A DNA stretch of 64,000 nt. Source: Alkalibacter sp964582705. GTDB lineage: Bacteria; Bacillota; Clostridia; Eubacteriales; Alkalibacteraceae. Below the pieces are notes generated by a model, which was not told the DNA's origin, made no database searches, and was given only the letters and a program-made list of their open reading frames with translations. The first letter of the stretch is position 1, and each line of letters begins with the position of its first letter. Below are positions 9,113-18,427 of the stretch, piece after piece. The stretch is taken from positions 1 through 64,000 of the forward strand of contig CAZOTE010000001.1 of assembly GCA_964582705.1 (NCBI GenBank). The letters are read 5' to 3'. The position numbers and the translations under genes were made by a program.

Positions 9113-11069
9113 GCTTGATGCTTAAATCATTTTTAAGCTTTTGTATCTCATCCTTCCAGAGCTGGTGAGATGCATCGCTTGGCATTCTCCAGTCCCCTCT
9201 TGGCGATAGATTTATCGATCCAACTTTGGGTCCGTCAGGCAAACAGGATCTTTTGAACTGCTGTGTTATGAACCTTGTGTAAAATCTCTCAAGCCAAAAT
9301 ATCAAGACCTCTTCGCTATAATCATCCTTAAATGCCAATTTACTGAGTTCAAAAACTTTTGAAGGCCTAAATCCATAGCGCACCACATAATAAAGATAAA
9401 AGTCGTGAATTTCATAAGGACCTACGACTTCTTCAGTCTTTTGGGCAATATTTCCCTCTTCATCCGGCGGCAGAAGCTCCGGACTTACCGGGGTATCCAA
9501 AACATCATAAAGGGTTTCCTTAACTTCCTTCAAGCTGTTGTCAGCTATCCATTTGACCAGATACCTGACAAGGGTCTTCGGTATTCCGCTATTTATGCCG
9601 TACATGGACATATGATCCCCATTATAGGTAGCCCATCCCAAAGCAAGCTCCGAAAGATCCCCTGTCCCTATGACCATCCCGTTGTCTCTGTTGGCTATGT
9701 TCATGAGTATCTTCGTACGTTCCCGGGCTTGTGCGTTTTCATATGTGACGTTGTGCATGCCCGGATCATGACCGATATCCTTGAAATGCTGAAGCGTTGA
9801 CGGAACTATTGATATTTCTTCCAGGGATACATCCAGATTTTTCATCAGGCTGATTGCATTTTGATACGTGCGGTCGGTAGTGCCGAATCCTGGCATTGTA
9901 ATGGCCTTTATCATTTTTCTGTCCAACCCAAGCTTATCGCATGTCTTCACGCAAGCTAGAAGCGCCAATGTAGAGTCAAGGCCTCCTGAAATTCCCACAA
10001 CCATCGCTTGTGCCGAGGTGTGGACCATCCTTTTCCCCAAAGCGCTCGTCTGGATGTTGAAAATCTCTTCGCACCTTGTATTTCTGTCTTTGATTCCCGC
10101 AGGTACAAATGGATGCTTCCATACTTTTCTCTTGATATCTTTTTTTTCACCTTCTATTTCAAATTCTGCAAAAATATAATCGGCGCCTTTGTGCTTGTTG
10201 TTTTCATGAAAAGAGGAATGTTTTTTTATCCTTTCTCCTGCAAGCTTTTCTACATCCACATCAGAAAATGTCAAAGAAGGCTTTATGTCAAATCTTCTTC
10301 CCTCCTCGAGCAAAGCTCCGTTTTCACATATCATTGAGTCCCCCCCGTAAACCACATCAGTGGTAGACTCTCCAAATCCAGAGGATGCATATCCATATGC
10401 ACAAAGACACCTCGCCGACTGCTGCTTGACGAGTTCTAAACGGTAATCTCTTTTTCCTACCAGGTCATTGCTCGCAGAAGGATTCAATATCAAAGTGGCG
10501 CCGTTTAGTGCCAGGCTGCTGCTTGGAGGTATGGCCACCCAAAGATCCTCACATATTTCGATTCCGGCAACAAGGTCGCGGTTGCATTTATTTCTAAACA
10601 ATATCTTGCTCCCCATGGGCACGCTCTGTCCACAGTAATCCACCCAGATGTTCTTTTCAAAATCATAACCTGAGGAAAACCATCTTTTCTCATAGAACTC
10701 ATTGTACTCAGGCAGATGCATCTTCGGAACTATTCCCAGTATATTGCCTTTTTGAATAGCTACTCCACAATTGTAAATCCTGTCGAAGATCCTGACAGGA
10801 GCTCCTATGGCGAGAAGGATCGGTTTATTCTCCAAGAACTTTGCCAGCTCACCTATTGCCTTTTCGCATCTGTCCATCAGGGCTTTTTGAAAAAAAAGAT
10901 CCCCACACGTATACCCTGTCATTGCAAGCTCAGGTAAGAGCAGAATATCAACATTGTTTATTATCGATTCATTTATCATTTCTTTAATAGCACTTAAATT
11001 AAAATCCACATCAGCTACCCTCACTTCGGGCACACCGCATCCAACTCTATAAAAACCGTGTCTGTACAA
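9105..11069 (-). CDS. nadE: glutamine-dependent NAD+ synthetase
   Basis: Converts nicotinic acid adenine dinucleotide to NAD+ using ATP and glutamine. The 654 residues comprise an N-terminal nitrilase-type glutaminase domain with the expected Glu (LLLPELAMTG, about residue 46), Lys (KMHLPEY) and Cys (GIEICEDLW, about residue 175), and a C-terminal synthetase domain with the PP-loop SGGLDSTLALL near residue 365. The start is TTG at 11069 behind AGGTGGAG. It lies downstream of nnr and acpS on the same strand, grouping NAD synthesis with repair of damaged NAD(P)H. Confidence 0.96.
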   Translation of the reverse strand: MYRHGFYRVGCGVPEVRVADVDFNLSAIKEMINESIINNVDILLLPELAMTGYTCGDLFFQKALMDRCEKAIGELAKFLENKPILLAIGAPVRIFDRIYNCGVAIQKGNILGIVPKMHLPEYNEFYEKRWFSSGYDFEKNIWVDYCGQSVPMGSKILFRNKCNRDLVAGIEICEDLWVAIPPSSSLALNGATLILNPSASNDLVGKRDYRLELVKQQSARCLCAYGYASSGFGESTTDVVYGGDSMICENGALLEEGRRFDIKPSLTFSDVDVEKLAGERIKKHSSFHENNKHKGADYIFAEFEIEGEKKDIKRKVWKHPFVPAGIKDRNTRCEEIFNIQTSALGKRMVHTSAQAMVVGISGGLDSTLALLACVKTCDKLGLDRKMIKAITMPGFGTTDRTYQNAISLMKNLDVSLEEISIVPSTLQHFKDIGHDPGMHNVTYENAQARERTKILMNIANRDNGMVIGTGDLSELALGWATYNGDHMSMYGINSGIPKTLVRYLVKWIADNSLKEVKETLYDVLDTPVSPELLPPDEEGNIAQKTEEVVGPYEIHDFYLYYVVRYGFRPSKVFELSKLAFKDDYSEEVLIFWLERFYTRFITQQFKRSCLPDGPKVGSINLSPRGDWRMPSDASHQLWKDEIQKLKNDLSIKPI

Positions 11070-11125
11070 GTCTCCACCTCATTTAGTTATTTGTTTTATA
11101 TTTCATTAAATCAAAGCTTATACTA

Positions 11126-12628
11126 TTAAATCAAAGGCTCGATGCCCTTGTAAATGTTATTGATTATATCCTCTGTACACATGCCCCACTCGTTTTTTTC
11201 CGCTCTGGCGATTTCTCCCGCCGTTCCGTGAATCACCACGCCTTTTTTTGCCGCTTCCAAAGTGTCGCATCCTTGTGCGCAAAGACCTCCTATTATTCCT
11301 GAGAGCACATCTCCGCTTCCCCCACTCGCCATCCCTGAATTAGGCTTGTAATAAAACCACAACCCATTTTTCGCCCCTATGACAGTACAGGGTCCTTTTA
11401 GAACTACTACTGCATTGTAGCAAGCTACTGCCGACTTAACAAAATATATGGGGTCGTCCAAAACGTCGTCAGTCTTCACCCTAAAGAGTTTCGCCATTTC
11501 ACCTAGGTGAGGCGTGATTATCAAGCTTTTCTCATTAAGCACGAGTTGATCTCTGACTTTGTTAAGCCTGTATATTCCATCTGCATCTACAACTGTTGGG
11601 ATATCGCGCTTAAGGGTTTTAATCATAATCTTATCGTACTTTTCATCCATTCCCATTCCAGGACCGAAAACAGCAGCCGCAGCTCTCTCCAAAAGCTTTT
11701 CGAATTCAACTTCATTTGCATAGGGCTTTATCATCACTTCAGGCCATGGACTGTTACAGTATGCATAAGCCTCTTTATCTATCAAGACGGTGGCAAGCCC
11801 ACAACCGCTTCCAAGACCTGATTTAGCGCTCAGCAGCGGTGCTCCCGTCATTCCTATGCTTCCCCCTGCGACTGCCAGGCTTCCAAAATCGTATTTATGG
11901 CCAGAGGATCTTCTGGTTTTCATTTTACCCGCCGTTTTTCCCGACAGCAATTTTTTATCCGTTGAAGCCTGAGACTTATCCAGTCCGATTCCCTCACCTA
12001 CGATTATTTCACCGTTTAAATCAGGAGCCCTTCCCAATAAGTTTCCTGTTTTTAGTGAATCAACCACTACCGTAAAATCAGCTTTTATAGCACTGCCGTA
12101 AACCCTGCCGTTGTTTCCGTCAAGTCCACTTGGTATATCTATGCTTACAACCGTTGCTTTGCTATCGTTGATTTTCAAAATTATATCAGACAGCTCTCCA
12201 TCGACTTTCCCTTTAAACCCAGTACCAAATATTGCATCTATGATCAAGTCCGAGTCCCCGACTATCTGGTCTAATGTCTCCCTTGAAGATGAGCCCAAAT
12301 AATATACATTGTCCGTTGATATTTCAAGCCTTTTTAATTCTACAGATGTATCTTTTTTAAGTTCTTTCTCACCAGCTGTCATTAAAACCCTGATATTGAA
12401 GCCGTCGTTGCCCAATAGCCTAGACAGGGCAAGGCCGTCTCCCCCGTTATTGCCTTTCCCACACACCGCCAATATTTGCTTGTGCTTTTTTTTGCCGGTT
12501 ATCCTGTCACTAAGAACATTATATATTGACTTTGCTGCTTTTTCCATCAATTCAAGGGATTTGCCCTCATCTCCTCCAATGGTTTTTTCGTCTATCGCCT
12601 TCATTTCATCGGCAGTGTATATGTACAA
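11126..12628 (-). CDS. nnr: bifunctional NAD(P)H-hydrate epimerase/dehydratase
   Basis: Repairs hydrated NAD(P)H: the N-terminal YjeF domain (about residues 1-210, CGKGNNGGDGLALSR) epimerises the hydrate and the C-terminal ribokinase-like domain (about 230-500, HLGEMAKLF and SGGSGDVLSGIIGG near residue 440) dehydrates it with ADP or ATP. Length 500 is typical of the fused enzyme. The start is TTG at 12628, directly abutting the acpS stop codon, with GGAGGA inside the acpS 3' end; translation is therefore likely coupled. nadE follows 56 bases downstream. Confidence 0.95.
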   Translation of the reverse strand: MYIYTADEMKAIDEKTIGGDEGKSLELMEKAAKSIYNVLSDRITGKKKHKQILAVCGKGNNGGDGLALSRLLGNDGFNIRVLMTAGEKELKKDTSVELKRLEISTDNVYYLGSSSRETLDQIVGDSDLIIDAIFGTGFKGKVDGELSDIILKINDSKATVVSIDIPSGLDGNNGRVYGSAIKADFTVVVDSLKTGNLLGRAPDLNGEIIVGEGIGLDKSQASTDKKLLSGKTAGKMKTRRSSGHKYDFGSLAVAGGSIGMTGAPLLSAKSGLGSGCGLATVLIDKEAYAYCNSPWPEVMIKPYANEVEFEKLLERAAAAVFGPGMGMDEKYDKIMIKTLKRDIPTVVDADGIYRLNKVRDQLVLNEKSLIITPHLGEMAKLFRVKTDDVLDDPIYFVKSAVACYNAVVVLKGPCTVIGAKNGLWFYYKPNSGMASGGSGDVLSGIIGGLCAQGCDTLEAAKKGVVIHGTAGEIARAEKNEWGMCTEDIINNIYKGIEPLI

Positions 12629-13018
12629 TTAAAACTCCTCCTTCAATACTGCAACAGCCATTGCAGTCGCATATTTCTCGCTGTGGGATATGCTTATTAA
12701 AATAGAGCCTATGTCGTTATCCTTAGCGTATTCAAAGGCTTTGCCTATAAGAACAACTTCAGGCTTGCCCCAAGCATCTTTTGCTATTTCAATATCTGAC
12801 ATGTTAAAAACACGAAAACCCGTTCCCATCGCTTTGGAAACAGCCTCTTTCGCGCTGAAGTATCCCGCAATTGTCTGGGGAGACATTTTTCGTTTATTGA
12901 AATATTCCCTCTCTGATTCAGTAAAATATTTAGCTAAAAATCTCGGATTTTTTTCAATAGTATTTTTTACCCTTTTCACTTCTATAACATCGTTGCCTAT
13001 ACCGTAAATCAATCTCAT
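12629..13018 (-). CDS. acpS: holo-[acyl-carrier-protein] synthase
   Basis: Transfers 4'-phosphopantetheine from CoA to the serine of acyl carrier protein. 129 residues with the magnesium-binding Asp in GIGNDVIEVKR (residue 9), FTESEREYF, and FSAKEAVSKAMGTGFR with the second conserved Glu. ISISHSEKYATAMAVA is the usual C-terminal strand. It is the first gene of the acpS-nnr-nadE run, a common arrangement for acpS and nnr in Bacillota. Confidence 0.95.
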   Translation of the reverse strand: MRLIYGIGNDVIEVKRVKNTIEKNPRFLAKYFTESEREYFNKRKMSPQTIAGYFSAKEAVSKAMGTGFRVFNMSDIEIAKDAWGKPEVVLIGKAFEYAKDNDIGSILISISHSEKYATAMAVAVLKEEF

Positions 13019-13250
13019 TCTCCTCTGTTGATTATTTGACTGATGTTATGATTATATCATAAAATACCACGGATTATACCTCTGTTGCTCCCTTATCATC
13101 GTTATCCGGGCTCTCCAATATAAAATATATATTCTCCTGGAGGCTACTCTTATTGTCACGAATAAAGCAACACTAAGCTTTATTATTTTGGATTTGAACT
13201 CCATAAAAGAATTTAGCAGCAAAATAATTTAGTTTAATCAAAAACCAATT

Positions 13251-13261
13251 TATGCTATACT
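13251..13261 (+). promoter_or_regulatory. extended -10 promoter of the TetR-type gene
   Basis: TGC-TATACT (13253-13261) is an extended -10, with a poor -35 (TTTAAT) 17 bases upstream. It ends only 17 bases before the preferred start codon. Confidence 0.45.
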
Positions 13262-13278
13262 AAAATTAGGTGATGGAT

Positions 13279-13947
13279 ATGGTATATAAAAAAAGTATTG
13301 AAACGCGGAGAAAGATTTTATCCGTAACAAAGGAACTCGTTTTGGAAAAAGGATGGAACAACATTTCCGTAAGAGACATAGCAGAATTGGCCGGTGTCAA
13401 AAATCCGCTGCTTTATTATTATTTTCGAAACAAGCAGGGTATAGCCGACCACATATTCGGCAGTCTCATACTGAAAACTCTCGACTACGCGGAAAAAGAA
13501 GTTCCATTCAAGGACGACGTCATGTTGAGCCACTTCTTGTACGTTTCTCTGTATTACAGAATACTGTTGGAAAACGAATTGTACCAAAAACTCTACATGG
13601 AATCTACACATCCTTTTGACAGTCCGGTAGAGAACGTAGACGACTACGATTTGAACTACATGGTTACTAAACAGTTTGACGGCATATTGAAGGCTTACAA
13701 CATGAATCTCGATTCAACTGCTTTAAAAGCTTACACAATTTCAGCTTTTTCCGTTGCCACGAGTATTTTCAGAAATATAATCGCAGGCAATTTGGACCTA
13801 AGCTACAAAGAAGCGATGTTTTTCATATCGCGATTTTGGATAATGAGTGTGGGCATAGATGAAAAAATCTTCGAAGAGAAGATGAACAAAGCCATTGATA
13901 TGGCGCTGCAGGTTGATTTAGAATCATTTGTAAGCGATGATGACTGA
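13279..13947 (+). CDS. TetR/AcrR family transcriptional regulator
   Basis: About 222 residues with a TetR-type N-terminal DNA-binding domain: RRKILSVTKELVLEKGWNNISVRDIAELAGV-NPLLYYYFRNKQGI. The C-terminal ligand domain is not recognisable and gives no hint of the inducer. The ORF is open from a GTG at 13270, but AGGTG at 13268-13272 best serves the ATG at 13279. It is convergent with the sensor kinase and shares its terminator. No obvious efflux pump or enzyme adjoins it, so its target may be elsewhere. Confidence 0.88.
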   Translation: MVYKKSIETRRKILSVTKELVLEKGWNNISVRDIAELAGVKNPLLYYYFRNKQGIADHIFGSLILKTLDYAEKEVPFKDDVMLSHFLYVSLYYRILLENELYQKLYMESTHPFDSPVENVDDYDLNYMVTKQFDGILKAYNMNLDSTALKAYTISAFSVATSIFRNIIAGNLDLSYKEAMFFISRFWIMSVGIDEKIFEEKMNKAIDMALQVDLESFVSDDD

Positions 13948-13951
13948 AAAT

Positions 13952-13975
13952 AAAAAACGCCTAACGGCGTTTTTT
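13952..13975. terminator. bidirectional terminator between TetR gene and sensor kinase
   Basis: Ten-base inverted repeat AAAAAACGCC / GGCGTTTTTT with a TAAC loop. Each strand provides its own T tract, and the stop codon of the kinase gene lies in the hairpin. Confidence 0.88.
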
Positions 13976-15440
13976 ATTTTCTCGAAATCGACGGTAGATA
14001 TATGCTGAATCTGCTTCCTATCCCCGGCTTTGTCCTAACTTTTATCTTGCCTCCGTGCTGGAGAACTATGACCTTGGCGATGCTCAGCCCTAATCCATAT
14101 CCACCGGTGGTTTTGGTTCTGGATTCGTCAGCTCTATAGAACCTCTCAAATATATTATCTAGATCATCCTTTGAAATGCCTATCCCTGCATCAGTTATTT
14201 CCACCACCGAAAATTCATTCTCAATAAAAACCCTTATTTGAATTTTCTTTCCTTCAGGGGTGTACTTCACAGCATTGTCAACAAAGATCCTTATAACCTG
14301 TTTTATTCTGTTTGGGTCTCCTTCAATCCATATCCCGGAAATCAAATCAGCACAAATATCATGCTCGTTGTCGATCATCGCCGTCTCTTTAGCCACCTCT
14401 TCTACTATTTCACTCAAATTCACTTCAGTTATTTCATATTTTAATGCATCCCTGTCGTGTCTAGCCAAAAACAAGAGCTTATCAACTAGATCAGACATGT
14501 TTCCAGCTTCATTCTTCATGGCATCTATTGACTCCTGCAAAATTTCAGGGTCGTTTTTCCCCCACCTATCAAGCATGTTTGCATATCCATTGATTACTGA
14601 AATTGGCGTTCGAAGCTCATGAGAAACGTCTGAAACAAACCTTTGCTGCTTTTTGTACCCGTCTTGAATTCTGTCTATCATCTCGTTTATCGTTATCGCA
14701 AGATCTTTGAGCTCATACTTTGCCCTGCCCACGTCTATTCTCGTGTCTAAATTCTGCGTGTTGATGTTTTTTGCTGATTTTGATATTTTTTTAATGGGAT
14801 TCAATACTCTTCGCAGTTTTATATCTCCCAGAACCAGTATCATAAACAATCCCAATATGTACCCCATGCTCATTAAAATCAGAACAATCTTAAGTGTCTG
14901 TATATTTTCTTCCACGTTGAAAAAAAACACTACCTTGTTGTGCTCCCCTTGACTTGCCTCCAAAGCAATAAGGTCATAAGAAATCAGGCTGACTATGGAA
15001 AAACTTTTGTACAAAGGGTTATTCTCAGTTAAAAAATGATAATTAGCGACGGGGTAGAACTGGGTGCTTGCAGCGCTTTCCTGAGTCCTTGTGTTTATGA
15101 CTAATATGTTTATTCCGCTACCCTCGTAAATATGCTCCAATTCCTGTTGAAGCTCAATGTTTGACTCATGTTGCGAAACCGCCTCCAGGGCTTCCTTTAT
15201 ATGATCCCTGTTTCTTTCGTATATCTGGTTTCTGGTTATTAAAAGGTACCCGCCACTAACTAAGGCAGCCGTTAATAATGCGGATATGCTGTAAAGCAAA
15301 ATATAATTTAATGTGATCTTCGTTCTGATTGAAAACTTCAAAATCCGAGTTATGTTCTCGATTAAGATCATCGGCAGCCTCAATAAATATTCAAGGCCTG
15401 AAAACAGATTTCCTATGATCGATTTTCCTCTTTTATTCAT
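13974..15440 (-). CDS. membrane sensor histidine kinase
   Basis: 488 residues. Two membrane segments (about 46-68 and 185-203) flank an extracytoplasmic sensing loop of about 115 residues; then HAMP, the phosphoacceptor H-box SDVSHELRTPIS near residue 277, an N-box VDNAVKYTP near 395, and the ATP-binding G boxes DAGIGIS and GGYGLGLS. This is the usual EnvZ/PhoR-type layout. It overlaps the response regulator gene by 8 bases, so the two form a coupled pair. The loop shows no named sensor domain, so the signal is unknown. An unusually long cytoplasmic N-terminal stretch of some 40 residues precedes the first membrane segment. Confidence 0.93.
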   Translation of the reverse strand: MNKRGKSIIGNLFSGLEYLLRLPMILIENITRILKFSIRTKITLNYILLYSISALLTAALVSGGYLLITRNQIYERNRDHIKEALEAVSQHESNIELQQELEHIYEGSGINILVINTRTQESAASTQFYPVANYHFLTENNPLYKSFSIVSLISYDLIALEASQGEHNKVVFFFNVEENIQTLKIVLILMSMGYILGLFMILVLGDIKLRRVLNPIKKISKSAKNINTQNLDTRIDVGRAKYELKDLAITINEMIDRIQDGYKKQQRFVSDVSHELRTPISVINGYANMLDRWGKNDPEILQESIDAMKNEAGNMSDLVDKLLFLARHDRDALKYEITEVNLSEIVEEVAKETAMIDNEHDICADLISGIWIEGDPNRIKQVIRIFVDNAVKYTPEGKKIQIRVFIENEFSVVEITDAGIGISKDDLDNIFERFYRADESRTKTTGGYGLGLSIAKVIVLQHGGKIKVRTKPGIGSRFSIYLPSISRK

Positions 15441-16119
15441 TGGTCATCTTATATCCCACGCCTCGTACTGTTTTTATAAGATCTACGCCATACTTTTGAT
15501 CTAGCTTGCTTCTTAGGTATCTTATGTAAACATCAGTGACGTTGGTTTCCCCCATATAATCATATCCCCATACTTTTTCAACGATTTTGTCCCTTGTAAG
15601 GACTATGTTTTTATTTTCCATGAGGTATTCCAGAAGTTCAAACTCCTTTTTAGTCAATTCCACCAATTCCTGTTCGTAGGTAACCTTATATTGGTCTTTG
15701 TCTAAAACCAGTTTCCCTATGATCAGCTTGTTGCCTTCGGGCTTATCCACAACTGCTTTTCTTTTTACAGCTACTCTTATTCTGGCCAGCAATTCTTCTA
15801 TTGCAAAAGGCTTGGTCATATAGTCATCAGCACCTATATCCAACCCCATGACTTTGTCGCTTACATCATCTTTGGCGGTCAGCATGATTACCGGCACACC
15901 CAGATCCTCCTGCCTTATTCTTCTACATATCTCCATTCCACTTAAAAGGGGCAGCATAATGTCTAGTAATATCACATCATACTTGCTCTCCTGAGCCATT
16001 TTAAGCCCTGTTCTGCCTTCAAAAGCCAAGTCTACCTCATAACCCTCGTGTTCCAGCTCCAATTGCAGAAAACGGGCGATTTTGACCTCATCCTCAACAA
16101 CCAATATCCTGATGCCCAT
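15433..16119 (-). CDS. OmpR-family response regulator
   Basis: 228 residues. The receiver domain has the acidic pair E9/D10, the phosphoacceptor D53 in DVILLDIMLP, and a conserved Lys after MLTAKDD. A C-terminal winged helix of the OmpR/PhoB type (LTKKEFELLEYLMENKNIVLTRDKIVEKVWG, then TNVTDVYIRYLRSKLD, followed by IKTVRGVGYKM) binds DNA. Paired with the overlapping kinase downstream. The gene for a UBA-like membrane protein ends 13 bases upstream, so all three are likely co-transcribed. Confidence 0.95.
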   Translation of the reverse strand: MGIRILVVEDEVKIARFLQLELEHEGYEVDLAFEGRTGLKMAQESKYDVILLDIMLPLLSGMEICRRIRQEDLGVPVIMLTAKDDVSDKVMGLDIGADDYMTKPFAIEELLARIRVAVKRKAVVDKPEGNKLIIGKLVLDKDQYKVTYEQELVELTKKEFELLEYLMENKNIVLTRDKIVEKVWGYDYMGETNVTDVYIRYLRSKLDQKYGVDLIKTVRGVGYKMTNE

Positions 16120-16132
16120 AGGATGCCCTCCC

Positions 16133-16765
16133 TCATTCTATTATTATCTCGTTGCAGTTTTGTTCATCGATATGACTTTCTGTATATGCAGTCGATTTCT
16201 CCAAAGGGCAAGGCTCCTTGACTTCTTCACAGCTCTTAAGGCTTGTATTATCACTCTTTATTTTCTTCTCCGTTGCATCGACCATATCTACATTATACAG
16301 GCTTTTATATACTGCGTCGTAGTTTTTATCTGATTTCATATCTGTTTTTTCTTTTTTTTCAGCGACATTTTCTTTTATCTCGGACTCTTTGATGGTTTGC
16401 TCACTCTCTTGATTTCTTACGCCGATTTCAAAGGAATAATCGCTAATAACAGCTATCAATGCAACGATCAACAAAAACGTCATGGGTATGTTGAATAAAA
16501 CTACCACAATTAAAACAAGTGCCGCAGGCATTGATATTATTTTTTTATCATTTTTGATCATCAGAATGTCGAAACTGAATATTTTGTTTAAAAAATCCTC
16601 GATTACGAGAAGTAATTTCTTAATTCGCGAATCTTCTCTTTTCTTTAGATATAATACAGCCGCGTCCATGTTTCCTCGAGACTTTCTCAAGGCTTTTTCC
16701 CCGGTTTGATAGTCGCAGTCCACCCTTTTTCTCAGGGTTTCCACCTGATCGAGAGTAATTCTCAT
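16133..16765 (-). CDS. DUF4342-type protein with UBA-like N-terminus and membrane segments
   Basis: About 210 residues. The N-terminal 45 residues (TLDQVETLRKRVDCDYQTGEKAL) resemble the UBA/TS-N three-helix fold seen in elongation factor Ts and DUF4342 proteins. A hydrophobic stretch at about residues 80-115 (MPAALVLIVVVLFNIPMTFLLIVALIAVI) should form one or two membrane helices, and the remaining 90 residues are charged and low in complexity, ending in a His/Cys-containing tail. The ATG at 16765 follows GAGGAG, which favours it over 16792. Position at the head of a two-component operon suggests a role in that signalling pathway, but none is known. Confidence 0.7.
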   Translation of the reverse strand: MRITLDQVETLRKRVDCDYQTGEKALRKSRGNMDAAVLYLKKREDSRIKKLLLVIEDFLNKIFSFDILMIKNDKKIISMPAALVLIVVVLFNIPMTFLLIVALIAVISDYSFEIGVRNQESEQTIKESEIKENVAEKKEKTDMKSDKNYDAVYKSLYNVDMVDATEKKIKSDNTSLKSCEEVKEPCPLEKSTAYTESHIDEQNCNEIIIE

Positions 16766-16862
16766 CTTTGCACGCTCCTCTACTTGGTACACCCTTATCT
16801 GTATCCATCATAGTAGAGGCCTATTAATCCACCATTTGACTAGGATTAAAATTAAATTAAAA

Positions 16863-16889
16863 TGGCTTAGGCAAAATTTGCCCAAGCCA
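16863..16889 (-). terminator. terminator of pgi
   Basis: TGGCTT and GGCAAA pair with AAGCCA and TTTGCC around a short loop; the minus strand then runs TTTTAATTTAATTTT. It lies about 25 bases beyond the pgi stop. Confidence 0.8.
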
Positions 16890-16913
16890 AAATCAATCTA
16901 TCTCAATGGTATT

Positions 16914-18251
16914 TTACATATTGCCTTTCAGCTGCTTTGCCAGATCTTCAAAGCCCTTCTTGCCCAACAATGCAAACATGTTTTTCTTGTAAGCTTCAAC
17001 ACCAGGCTGATTGAAAGGATTCACCCCAAGCACGTAGCCGCTTATGCCGCAAGCCCTTTCAAAGAAGTACACAAGTCTCCCTAAATTATATGCATCCAGC
17101 TTTTCGAGCCCCAATACTATGTTTGGAACATTTCCATCCACATGGGCAAGAAGCGTCCCCATATAAGCCTGACTGTTCACATAGTTCATTCCTTTGCCGG
17201 CTATATAGTTAAGTCCGTCCAAATCGTTATCGTCACTAGGAATAATCATGTCTTCTTCGTGGTTATTTACAGTTATGACAGTTTCAAAAATATTTCGTTT
17301 TCCCTCCTGAACAATTTGCCCAAGGGAATGCAGGTCGGTTGAATTATTTACCGAAACGGGGAATATGCCTTTGCCTTCCTTGCCTTCACTTTCTCCAAAG
17401 AGTTGCTTCCACCATTCGGCAAACATCGTCATCTCAGGTTCATAATTTACCATTATTTCAGTGTCTTTGGCTTTTCTGTACAGGACGTTTCTTGCCGCCA
17501 CGTATCTATAGCAAGGGTTATCTAAGGAATCATCACCATTGATTTCATCCATTTGATCCTTTGCCCCTTGCATGAAAGCCTTGATGTCAAAGCCGGCAGC
17601 ACCAATTGGCAGCAAGCCTACTGATGTGTGAACAGAATACCTTCCTCCTACATCATCAGGAATTACGAAGCTTGCATAGCCTTCTTCGTCGGCGAGGCTC
17701 TTTAAAGCTCCTCTGGCCTTGTCAGTGGTCACAAAAATTCTCTTTTTAGACTCTTCCTTGCCGTATTTTTCTTCCAGAAGGTTCTTGAAGACTCTAAACG
17801 CTATTGCCGGCTCAGTAGTAGTTCCAGATTTTGATATTACGTTTACCATGAAGTTTTGGCCTTTTACCCTTTCGTAGAGGGCCTTTAGGTATTTGCCGCT
17901 GATATTTTGCCCTGCAAAATAGATTTTTGGAGCTTTCCTTTGATTTTCATCCAACTCGTTGATAAAAAAAGGATTCAACGCATCAATTATCGCTTTTGAA
18001 CCAAGATATGAACCTCCGATACCGATCACCACAAGGGCTTCGCACTCATTTTGCATATTTCCCACAACATCTAAAAGTCTATCAAATTCTTCTTTGTCGT
18101 AGTTCTCCGGGTAATCAAGCCATCCAAGAAAATCATTTCCTGCACCGCTTTTGTCTTTTAACATCTCATCAGCAAGCTTAATCTGGGGATAAATGTTTAA
18201 CATTTCCTCACCGGTTATCATAGCATTTTTAATATCGACTTTTATGCTCAT
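16914..18251 (-). CDS. pgi: glucose-6-phosphate isomerase
   Basis: Interconverts glucose 6-phosphate and fructose 6-phosphate. 445 residues, the length of the short bacterial form. Seen: VVIGIGGSYLGSKAIIDAL, FMVNVISKSGTTTEPAIAFR (sugar phosphate-binding loop), DDVGGRYSVHTSVGLLPIG (family signature) and GVNPFNQPGVEAYKKNMF near the C-terminus with the catalytic Lys. It stands alone with its own terminator, between the two-component locus and a divergent DegV gene. Confidence 0.96.
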   Translation of the reverse strand: MSIKVDIKNAMITGEEMLNIYPQIKLADEMLKDKSGAGNDFLGWLDYPENYDKEEFDRLLDVVGNMQNECEALVVIGIGGSYLGSKAIIDALNPFFINELDENQRKAPKIYFAGQNISGKYLKALYERVKGQNFMVNVISKSGTTTEPAIAFRVFKNLLEEKYGKEESKKRIFVTTDKARGALKSLADEEGYASFVIPDDVGGRYSVHTSVGLLPIGAAGFDIKAFMQGAKDQMDEINGDDSLDNPCYRYVAARNVLYRKAKDTEIMVNYEPEMTMFAEWWKQLFGESEGKEGKGIFPVSVNNSTDLHSLGQIVQEGKRNIFETVITVNNHEEDMIIPSDDNDLDGLNYIAGKGMNYVNSQAYMGTLLAHVDGNVPNIVLGLEKLDAYNLGRLVYFFERACGISGYVLGVNPFNQPGVEAYKKNMFALLGKKGFEDLAKQLKGNM

Positions 18252-18427
18252 AGTATCAATCCTTTCAGTGACATATTCTGTCCTAATTATAACAGAAAGC
18301 TGTCAAAATAACCAACAGATAAGTTGATTTTTCCAAACTTTACAACCTTTTATCTAAAGCATTTCTTTCTTTATATTAAGCGTCGTCTATGTTAGTATTA
18401 ATTCATAAAGGAAAATGGAGGTGCATC

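Noticed and set aside
9868..10179. Plus-strand ORF opposite nadE
   Set aside because: Antisense to conserved NAD synthetase coding sequence, no ribosome site; treated as a shadow frame.
13019..13250. AT-rich region between acpS and the TetR gene as an operator array
   Set aside because: Only imperfect, AT-dominated inverted repeats are visible; none stands out from base composition.
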